DNA of 64,000 nucleotides from Pieris napi (taxonomy: Eukaryota > Arthropoda > Insecta > Lepidoptera > Pieridae), in the NCBI RefSeq assembly GCF_905475465.1, contig NC_062238.1, forward strand, positions 5,870,501-5,934,500. Direction: 5' to 3'. The position numbers and the translations under genes are program-made. Within the stretch, counting starts at the first letter, position 1, and each line of letters opens with the position of its first letter. Below the pieces are notes generated by a model. It worked only from the letters and a program-made list of their open reading frames with translations. It was not told where the DNA came from and did no database searches. Positions 46,762-54,715 of this stretch are shown piece by piece.

Positions 46762-47460
46762 TTAGGGTCGATTCGACCAAACTTCAATTTATACACGAGT
46801 AACTATACCAAGAATAATCTATTCCATGATTTTAATCTCGAGTAAATCCATAGTCGTTTGTCCACGTAATCGATAGTATAACTAGCGAGAGAATGGTGAA
46901 CGAAAATAAAACTCGGCAAATAAATGTTGTTCTACAACGGGACAGTGTATGCTCTATACATCATGTCAACTCGATTTTGCCGTATTATAGTGTGAAAAAG
47001 TAGCTTTTAACTGGTGTCAAACGACAACAAAAAGTTTTTATTTCTTGTTTGTTTGAGGCTTTCGTCTAAAAAGGAACTTCTGTTGAGCCCAGTTGAATTT
47101 CATTCTAATATTATAGAAAATAAAAAATCTAAAAACAAATAAATAAATAATAAATTGTTTAAACGTTTCATTATACAATGCTAGACTATTAATTTAGTGC
47201 GTTGCGTTGACTTGAAATTAAAACACAGAATACATATTTGTGAAATGACAGAAATCAGCTGATTGGACTGACTGACGCCATTAAATTATTCTAGGAATAG
47301 CTGTTATTCCGTGCGAAACGGCGGTATAGTAGCTATTCCCGAATAAGCCCATTATTCTTAGAATTTGTAGTTGGTAAAACGTAAAATTGATTTACTCTCG
47401 ATTAACTGACGATTTATTCTAAGATTAAGATTTACTCTTGTTTGGTCGAATCGACCCTAA
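46762..47460. mobile_element. PIF/Harbinger-like MITE in block A
   Basis: The inverted ends are perfect over 21 bp: TTAGGGTCGATTCGACCAAA.. at 46762-46782 and its reverse complement at 47440-47460. The style (GGGtcgattcgACCAA) resembles the ends of the 48344-50168 element (GGGctaatttcACCAA). Both have subterminal GGAATA/ATTCC motifs. The terminal trinucleotide is TTA on the left and TAA on the right. Interior of about 660 bp without a transposase frame. Confidence 0.75.
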
Positions 47461-48044
47461 GTAGTAGTAGAGTTATGTAATGTAACATCAGTTAAGCTAC
47501 AATTATGTTTTATTTAATAATTAGAAGATAATACGGTAATATAATAGATACGAAATGAATACGCAACCTACCTAACTTATATTCACATTTATAACCTGCT
47601 TTCCTAAATAATAAAATAAACAAAATTAAATAATTAAATAAATAAATAAATTAATTAATTAATTAATTAAATTAATTTAATAAATTAATTTATTAGTTTT
47701 TTTTATAATTTAAACAAAACCTATAACTTTAAACAGCAGTTGAAATTAATACGGAACGATATATTTATAGGACATTAAACAAAAAACGTCACTCAAACTA
47801 TGTTACAAGATGACATTTAAATGCAGGTTTATCTAGGTTTTTCACTGTTTGTTCCCTGTGATTTTTGGCAGTCTATCCAATATTTTGTCAATGTATTGAA
47901 AATTTCTAAAAGACTTTCGGTAAAGCATGTGCAATACGAATGCGGAAGGCATATTTTGTCAAGTTCACAAATAAACCACTAAAGATATATCGATACCTTA
48001 AGTAAAGTGCAGTTCTCACTACTATTTTTGTTTAGAATATGGAC

Positions 48045-48095
48045 ACTCTCAATACCTGCTACTGCTCGCGAGTAAGTTGCCGGCCTTATAAGATT
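48045..48095 (-). mobile_element. LINE tail remnant (family B) shared by blocks A and B
   Basis: ATGGACACTCTCAATACC.. to GTTGCCGGCCTTATAAGA corresponds to 53520-53590 in block B, so it was present before the duplication or marks its edge. It sits at the far end of the alignable unit. Confidence 0.5.
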
Positions 48096-48110
48096 GGTAT
48101 AGGTATGTTA

Positions 48111-48269
48111 TCTAAAGCTGGCGGCTTCAACACATTTACACTTTGTGCTTGTGTAGTGTCTGTGAATAAGCGCGAGACGTGATGTCAAACTGAAATACAA
48201 TCACAAATACATCATGAAAAGACTGTCCGTCTCTCTCGCTTTTTCTCGCACTTTTATTTTTTATTTCCC
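48111..48269. other. Junction between duplication blocks
   Basis: About 160 bases with no match in the corresponding place after block B. They contain CTGTCCGTCTCTCTCGC and end in a T-rich run just before the block-start sequence CCCGATACATATTTAATAAT. This is where the tandem copies join. Confidence 0.45.
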
Positions 48270-48648
48270 GATACATATTTAATAATATGTGTATTTTGGT
48301 TAAGACGTTGTAAAGAAATAAGATATTAATAAAAAAACATTTAGGGCTAATTTCACCAAACTCAGATAAGTTTTATTCCAAGGAATTAACCCTGGAATAG
48401 CAAATTTTACATTTCACCAACTACTTAACCTGAGAATAAAACATTATTCCAAGGATAAGATTTATACGCCCAATTTTGAACGAATACGGAGATATTCCTT
48501 GGTTAAAAATGGCCGCCATGTCATGTCAGCTGTAAACAATAAAGAAACCACTTTTTCATTTATATTTGTTTTATTAACTACAATTTTATTAAAGTTAAGT
48601 TTGTAATATAACATAACAATATACTTAAATCTAATGAGATAATCTATT

Positions 48649-49755
48649 TTAGGTTGGTTTTCTATTTATTCTTCGATGTTTCATTTGTGCAAAAAGATTT
48701 CGTGTTTTGATTTTCTCCCGTTTTAATATTTCATTTTTAATTTTTATTTCAACTTCAAATATTTTTTTTCCTTCCTCTCTCTCCTCAGCAGCAAAATTCA
48801 TTTGCATTTGTACAGCTTTTATTTTAATTTTATGTAACTCTTCTAAAGTTGAAGAAACCGGTAAAGTAGGTCTGCGTCTGCTGCTCCAATTTTTCTTTTG
48901 AGTGAGAGGGGTATTTCCAGCATCCTCTACAGATATTAAAGCACAGTCATCAATATCCATATCCAAGGCAAGAGGCGTCGATTTAGCTGGCTGAACCACA
49001 GGCTGAACTGACTGTGCACGCAGAGGAGCAGATTTCTGAGATTGCAGCATCTTTGGGGTGTAGTCTCCCCAATCAGCAGCACAGTCACCTTGTGATTTAT
49101 CATTATCGCAGGTAAAATTTGCAGCATTAATATCCAAGTCAAGAGGCGTTGACTTGGTCACAGTGGTGTTCGGCACAAATATGCCTGATACATCTGGAAT
49201 TTTAACTGTAGCCAATGTTTCATTTTCTTTTAATATAAAATTATCGCAATCATATGGATTTTCGAGTCCAACAGCAACTGTTGAAATAAGACCCAAGATC
49301 CGGGTAAATAACGGGTCGTCAGATTTAGGCTTTGCAGGTCCCCCACCTAAACAAAAAATCAAATATAGTTAAGAATGTCACAGTACCACCATAGGTTTAT
49401 CATGAAGATGCTTTTAGCTGCGAAAATAAGCATGTAAAATGATATTTTATCATTTTACATGCTTATTTTACCTGTTTGAATCATGTACTGCCTTGCAGCA
49501 GCAGATTCTTTTATGGTGAATTTTTTTAAGCTTTCCCATTGGGCCTTTAAATTTTTCTTTGGTTCTGTGGCTGAAACTGGTTTGCGAATTGAATTCATTG
49601 GATATTTTAATCCACTCAGCATTTTTTTCTTTCATGGTTACTGCGTCGGTACGCTTGTTTTCCACTATCTTAAAATGGTCAGTTATCAGATCTACCAGTA
49701 ACATCTTCTCTGGCATTTGCCAGTTAGGACTTCTTTTTCTATCGGTCATTATCAT
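48649..49755 (-). pseudogene. Myb/SANT-like (zeste-type) DNA-binding protein gene, two exons
   Basis: Exon 1 (49755-49472) codes for a Myb/SANT-like domain of the zeste / Myb_DNA-bind_5 kind: SPNWQMPEKMLLVDLITDHF, AEWIKISNEFNSQ, then in the next frame NLKAQWESLKKFTIKESAAA. The two parts need a one-base shift at the run of five A (49552-49556). The 125-bp intron 49347-49471 has GT..AG ends; splicing joins ACAG to GTGGGG and restores QTGGGPAKPKSDDPLFTRI, a typical continuation. Exon 2 (49346-48649) has an acidic, low-complexity middle with two STPLxLDxD repeats and a charged helical C-terminus (LEELHKIKIKAVQ..) likely to form a coiled coil. In autonomous Harbingers a Myb-like partner helps the transposase reach the nucleus and bind DNA; here it stands alone. 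The frameshift makes this copy probably dead. Confidence 0.75.
49423..49469. repeat. Perfect 22-bp palindrome beside the splice donor
   Basis: AAAATAAGCATGTAAAATGA.. (49423-49444) is exactly inverted at 49448-49469 with a 3-base TTT loop. It lies inside the intron of the Myb-like gene, one base from its GT donor (49470-49471 on the minus strand). Confidence 0.85.
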
Positions 49756-50413
49756 GAACGATATTGTTTCTGTTATTTATTTTCTTCTTTCAAATCAAAA
49801 CCAAAATAAACACTCAGGCAAAACAAAGCTTCTATGACCTGACCACAGATTACAAAGTAGGTTCCATGACAGCTTCAAACTGACGTATAATCCAACTACA
49901 GTAAAAAGTTCCATTTAACCTTCATGTTCTTTAAATAAATTGCACATTTAATTTGTTTTCATTATACACTCATTCGTTCGTTCACTCAATATACACTTCC
50001 ACAGATAAGCAAAACGGCTATTCCAAAGAATAGCTAATCTGAGACTAGTTTATCGGATGTTTTACATGGTGAAATGTAAAGTGAGTTATCTGGGATTAAA
50101 TTCAAGCGAATATGTTTATCCTTGGTATAGCTATTCTCGGATAACTACGACATTGGTGAAATCAACCCTTAATCTGATATACTTACGTATATACAGATAT
50201 ACTTAATCTGAATAATCATTTCATGACATAAGTATATAATAATTGAAAAAGATAAGAAGGTATTTTTTAAAGGAACTGATAAATAAAGAACAGACCTAAA
50301 TTTTTTTGTTTCAAAATGGCGACGATTTAAATATAAAGAGACGCATTATTTAGGAATAGTTAAGATCATCTGATGTGATAACCTGAGATCGACTGCATTG
50401 ACCTTGGTACCTG

Positions 50414-50483
50414 AAATCGATAATTCCTATTTAAATAATATTAGATTGTAATCTAATATTATTTAAATAGGAATTATCGATTT
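50414..50483. repeat. Perfect 34-bp-arm palindrome in block B
   Basis: Arm 50414-50447 (starts AAATCGATAATTCC) is exactly inverted at 50450-50483 with a 2-base GT centre. Block A has the sequence only once, at about 41652-41686 (AATCTAATATTATTTAAATA..), so the inverted copy arose in block B after the duplication. Confidence 0.9.
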
Positions 50484-51156
50484 GTAAGAGATCAACTAAG
50501 GCTATTAACATAAACAAGAATATAACAAACGCAATATACCTATTACACACTCTCTGTACCTGACAAACGATGACGAGAACAACACTTATTTTATTATTTA
50601 TGTGATTAACACAGGAATAGGATCTTAAAAGATTATCATTCTTGATACAAGAACCTGCTCATAAAGCCAATATCTGCCTCCTTCGCTGTTCGATCAATCC
50701 ATCCCTGAATGTTAGACCATAATAATCATATACTTAAGCTTTTAATATTCATTTTATTATTATTTTTAGCTTTTAATGGAAAGATATAATATTTTAGTAA
50801 AATGATGGTATATAATGAGAGGCATGTTAGGCACATTTGCATAAAATTTAATTATTCACTTTGTTTAAGACACTGCAGAAACCCTTACAAAGGAAGACTT
50901 TATATTTTTACACCAAAATGAATAGTCAAAATAACAAAAAAAACACCAAATCTGACAAAACAGACCTCTAAGTTTTTCTAAAATGTAATAGTGTAATTAA
51001 TTTTGCGCCCACTGATAATATTAAACAAGTGCGTGGAATGCTGCGCGTGCCATAATAATATATTTAAGGCTACAAAACATTAAAGCACTCATGTATTTTT
51101 AGAACTTCATTCGTTTTCCGAAAAAAAAAGTCAAATCAATAACAAAATTTATTAGT

Positions 51157-51162
51157 TTTATT
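51157..51162 (-). terminator. Polyadenylation signal of SDR3
   Basis: AATAAA on the minus strand about 38 bases past the stop, at the same distance as in SDR2. Confidence 0.55.
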
Positions 51163-51199
51163 ATTACTTTTATACAAAAAAACTTTGTAAAACGAAAGT

Positions 51200-51943
51200 T
51201 TACACCTCTTTTATAGGTTTCCCACCTTCTATTAACCAAGCTGTACCGCTAGCTGCCTTTTCAACCACATCAACGACTGCATTTCCAACAGAATCCACAT
51301 TTTGCCAGAGTTGTTCCTTTAGAAATGCCTTTACGTCTTTTTTTATAACCTCATCAAAAGTATGCACTTCTTCGACAAGGTTAGTGTGCGTAAAACCAGG
51401 GCAAATTGCCATTACCCTCACTCCGGATCGCTTGAAGTTGTATGCATGTCCCAACGACTTTGTGAAGCCCATAACAGCAAATTTAGATGCTTGATACACA
51501 GGGAAGAACTGGTACACTCTATACCCGTATATGGAAGCCAGGTTGATAATTGTTCCACCTTTACCCGATTTGTCTGTTCGACTGTGCTCCCAATATTTCA
51601 AAGACCATTCAATCAATGCTGTTACGTTAATATCTATCGTCTTTTTCGCTAGTTTATCATTTGCAATTCCAGCGTTATTGACAAGTATGTCGATGGAAGG
51701 ATATTTCTTGACGATATTCATCCAAACCGCTTCTAAATCAGTTGTAACATCGCATTTGTAGAACACAGCTCGGTTATTTCCATGCTTTGAGGCCAGCTTC
51801 TTAACAGCAGCATCACCATTTTTTTCGTTTATATCTAACAAAATTACTACGCATGCACCTTTTTGAAGGAACCTATCGGCAATTTCATAGCCGATGCCTA
51901 TAGCACCTCCAGTAATCACAGCCACTTTATTTTTAATATCCAT
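51200..51943 (-). CDS. Short-chain dehydrogenase SDR3
   Basis: An intact intronless SDR of 247 residues and tandem twin of SDR2. Same motifs at the same positions: TGGAIGIG 11-18, Asp37, NNAG 89-92 and the tetrad Asn106-Ser137-Tyr150-Lys154. Differences from SDR2 are V34I, A47V, F93I, L94A, D144Y and L147F. Four of the six flank the NNAG strand or lie within six residues before the catalytic Tyr, regions that shape the active site. About nine further nucleotide differences are silent. Expected reaction: NAD-linked oxidation of a small alcohol or hydroxy-lipid; substrate unknown. It has the same TATA box and polyadenylation signal as SDR2, so it is probably expressed alike. The IA after NNAG matches SDR1, which suggests SDR3 keeps the older state. 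Confidence 0.93.
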   Translation of the reverse strand: MDIKNKVAVITGGAIGIGYEIADRFLQKGACVVILLDINEKNGDAAVKKLASKHGNNRAVFYKCDVTTDLEAVWMNIVKKYPSIDILVNNAGIANDKLAKKTIDINVTALIEWSLKYWEHSRTDKSGKGGTIINLASIYGYRVYQFFPVYQASKFAVMGFTKSLGHAYNFKRSGVRVMAICPGFTHTNLVEEVHTFDEVIKKDVKAFLKEQLWQNVDSVGNAVVDVVEKAASGTAWLIEGGKPIKEV

Positions 51944-51983
51944 CGTGCTCTCCGCCTCACTTACAGCAATTAAATGCGCCGAG

Positions 51984-51992
51984 CTTTATATA
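51984..51992 (-). promoter_or_regulatory. TATA box of SDR3
   Basis: TATATAAAG on the minus strand, 41-49 bases before the ATG, the same as in SDR2. Flanking bases have drifted while the box is unchanged. Confidence 0.65.
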
Positions 51993-53449
51993 TCTCAACC
52001 AAATTATAAAATACCAAATGATAAAATTAGTTATCGATATGTGACGTTTTAATATTATTATAGATTATTGCATATGTTGCAGTAAAGTAGTTAAATCAGA
52101 GAGCTAATTGAATCTCTAGACATTTAATGAAAGACCCATATTCAATCAAGTCGCTAAAGTTTCGTCAGACAAGGGACTAAATGAAACGTTTAAAATCAAC
52201 GATACAAATGAAAACTATACTTACTAACACAATTAAAATTATTACTAACCTAACCTAACCATTTACAATAAAACAAAACACGGAATTGATCACTCACGAT
52301 CACAATTCAACCAAAGACCACAATTTGAAACAAAAAACCACAGTCACAACAAACCAACATTTGGCAAAAGAACGACTCTAAAAGTAATCAGCTGTTGTCT
52401 TGACCGCCATCTTGTTTTACATTATTAATCAACACGCTGGCTTTCGGTCAGACAGATAGAACTAAACGAGAAATAAACGTTTTCAAAACGACTTGATTGA
52501 ATATCGATCGACCATATGTTTCATAAATATACTAAAAATATATATGTATGAAACAGATTGTATAATTCCGTTTCCCATTTGTTTACCTCCTCCACGGAAA
52601 CTGGCCAAGGCTTCACGAGTGCGTAGCTGGTTTTTAAAATGTATTTTTTTTCTATTATTCAACTTCTCAAATCAGTACATTAAGCGGAGCCATTAAAAAG
52701 TTTTACTGATAACAGCTGGTTAAATGAATCGTTAAATAAACTGGGTGATATATTTATGTAACAATATTTCACGTAACGACAGGGGAAAAATTTGTGTATT
52801 AAGCAAAACAATGATACTTAGTAATTTTCCATTAGAATAATTATTTATAGTTCTTAAATAACAACGCATATCATTTACACACAACGGACCTAGTGAGAGT
52901 CTATGTGTCTATGAGTCCAGCAACCTTTAACCTTGAACATAATATCTAACATACAATTTTGATGTGATTTGAAATTGTGTTGGACCACATTTTTAATCTC
53001 TGCAAATTTTATCTTTCAGCGAGAAACGTGAAATTCGTTACCAACATACTATACGTTGAAAATGTTTAGTATTTGAATTTATTATCGTGAAGCAACTAAC
53101 CTATTGATATATTGATAACACGTTAATAGATACGAAATAAATACTCAACCTGACTTATATTCACATTTATAACATGCTTTCCCATAATATGATTTTAACA
53201 AAACCTCCAACTTTAAAGAACAGTCGAAATTAAAACAAACTATGTCACAAGATGACATTTAAATGCAGATTTATCCAGGTTTCTCAGTGTTTGTTGCCTG
53301 TGGTTTTTAGGCAGTCTATCCACTATTTTGTCAATGTATTGAATATTTCTCAAGTCTCGGTCAAGCATTTGCAACACAAATGCAGAAGGCATTTGTCAAG
53401 TTCACAAATAAACCACTAAAGATATATGCATACCTTAAGTAGGGAGCGG

Positions 53450-53620
53450 TTCTCTTTTTTATAGAAAAGAGGGAAAACTGGCACGCCGGGAGATAAACTG
53501 ATGTCTAGTGATACTGCTGCCCATGGACATTCTCAGTCCCAGAAAGCTCACGAGTGCGTTGCCGGCCTTTTAACAATTGGTAGGCTCTTTTCTTGAAGGA
53601 CTCTCGAATTGATTCGGAAA
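53450..53620 (-). mobile_element. LINE C-terminus/tail (family B)
   Basis: The reverse complement contains TTTTAACAATTG-side sequence, GGCCGGCAACGCACTCGTGA, GGACTGAGAATGTCCATGGG and a TTTTCTATAAAAAA-side end, the same family as 10736-10850 and 22180-22770. It forms the far edge of block B. Confidence 0.6.
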
Positions 53621-54279
53621 TATCGAAATCATGATAACACACAGTCCTATCTTTTCACGAAAACAAATAGCCACCTTAGCCTTTTTCTACATCTTCCATC
53701 CGTGTACTATAAAAAAATTAATTCCAATTTACTATAACAAAAGGTTTCAAATTAAGACCGCAGTAATAAAACACTTCCCTCATATATTGATAAAATTTGC
53801 CCGATTTCCTATCGTGTTCTCTATATTAACAACTACACGAGCGCTAAAATAAATAATCACAGATTATAATAGACTTAAGCAGCATTGTTAGCACAATAGC
53901 TTTACATATTGAAGCAGCCATGCAGTTAAAACGAGCTGCAAAACTAATTTGCATGTAAAACGCTTATTGCGACCTATACTAACAATTACTCCTTAAGGAT
54001 TGGAGGCTGTTACTTATAAATAGAAACTAGAATATCCAGGCTACTTTAATATAGAAAGATCTTACCTACTACGGGATTTTACTAGCAGAAAGTACAATTT
54101 TTTTTACCCTTGTTAGATGGCAGCACTTATGTATATATATATTAAGAATAGGCAAAGTAGTAATACAAAGTATTTATTATGTAAAGTCCTTTAGCAGATT
54201 AAAATCTGGTGGATTTTTTTTAAATTTAAGTTCACAAATTTTGTATAAAACACAAAGCTTTTTCATAGTCAAACTAAAA
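53621..54279. other. Gene-free stretch
   Basis: No gene seen; the frame at 53631-53852 has no recognisable motif. Confidence 0.45.
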
Positions 54280-54370
54280 CTAAAAATAACTTTATTTATA
54301 TAGATAAACAAGTACACTTATGAACGTCAGCAGAAAAGATGTTAAATTAATTATTAATTCTAAATTTACT
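54280..54370 (-). mobile_element. Short LINE tail fragment (family A-like)
   Basis: AAACTAAAAATAACTTTATT..AACAAGTACACTTATGAACG matches the extreme 3' end of the 43-kb LINE and family-A tails; it is then lost. Confidence 0.5.
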
Positions 54371-54484
54371 ACCTATTCATTTTTATTTAGTCTTTGTTAC
54401 TGATCGCGTTTGGCATCTGAGGCTAGAAAAATAATTCATATTTTATTGCTTGCTGACGTTAAGCTTATAAAAAAATCAGTTGTG

Positions 54485-54715
54485 CTACTACCATTTAGGT
54501 TCGGGTCATCAGTCTCCTATGACTGACACACGCCGTCGACTTCTTGAAACTAACACATGCCAGTTTCCTCACATTGTTTTCCTTCAACGTACGAGAGAGC
54601 GTTAAACGCGCACATAGACAGGAGTCCACTGGACCACATCTAGGTATCGAACCTACGACATCAGTGTTAAAAGTGGCACACTTAAGTCACTAGGCCATCA
54701 CTGCTCTTAGCTTAT
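54485..54715 (-). mobile_element. tRNA-derived SINE
   Basis: On the minus strand: GAGCAGTGATGGCCTAGTGA, then GTAGGTTCGATACCTAGATG, the CAGTGGACTCCTGTCTATGT body, and CGTTGAAGGAAAACAATGTG, then GCGTGTGTCAGTCATAGGAG. Same family as 11638-11928 with moderate divergence; the extreme 3' tail is not seen. Confidence 0.7.

Larger units (their letters stand above)
41335..48110 (-). repeat. Tandem segmental duplication, block A
   Basis: The block starts at CCGATACATATTTAATAATA and aligns with block B (48270-53590). The match runs through the SDR gene downstream flank, the SDR2 gene, its TATA box and upstream sequence. It then resumes beyond the LINE at about 46243 (CTTCGTGAGTGCGTAGCTGG) and continues to a shared LINE-tail remnant at 48045-48095. 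Without its insertions (LINE 43342-46225, MITE 46762-47460) the unit is about 3.2 kb. Confidence 0.8.
48344..50168 (-). mobile_element. PIF/Harbinger-type element carrying only a Myb-like gene
   Basis: 1,825 bp. The ends are GGGCTAATTTCACCAA and, inverted, GGGTTGATTTCACCAATG. The target duplication is TTA (48341-48343 and 50169-50171). Block A keeps the unoccupied site (..ACATTTTATCCGATA.. at about 41408-41422). The only coding sequence is the Myb/SANT-like gene on the minus strand. There is no room for, and no trace of, a DDE transposase in the remaining ~410 and ~305 bp ends. Confidence 0.85.
48270..53590 (-). repeat. Tandem segmental duplication, block B
   Basis: Second copy of the SDR unit: start CCCGATACATATTTAATAAT, downstream flank, SDR3, TATA box, then upstream sequence to the family-B LINE tail. 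It contains the Harbinger element (48344-50168), which block A lacks. It also has about 500 bp upstream of SDR3 (about 52080-52590) with no clear counterpart in block A. Confidence 0.8.

Noticed and set aside
47625..47705. AT-rich inverted and direct TTAAT/TAAA runs
   Set aside because: Simple-sequence expansion (TAAA and TTAAT microsatellite), with no evidence of a structured element.
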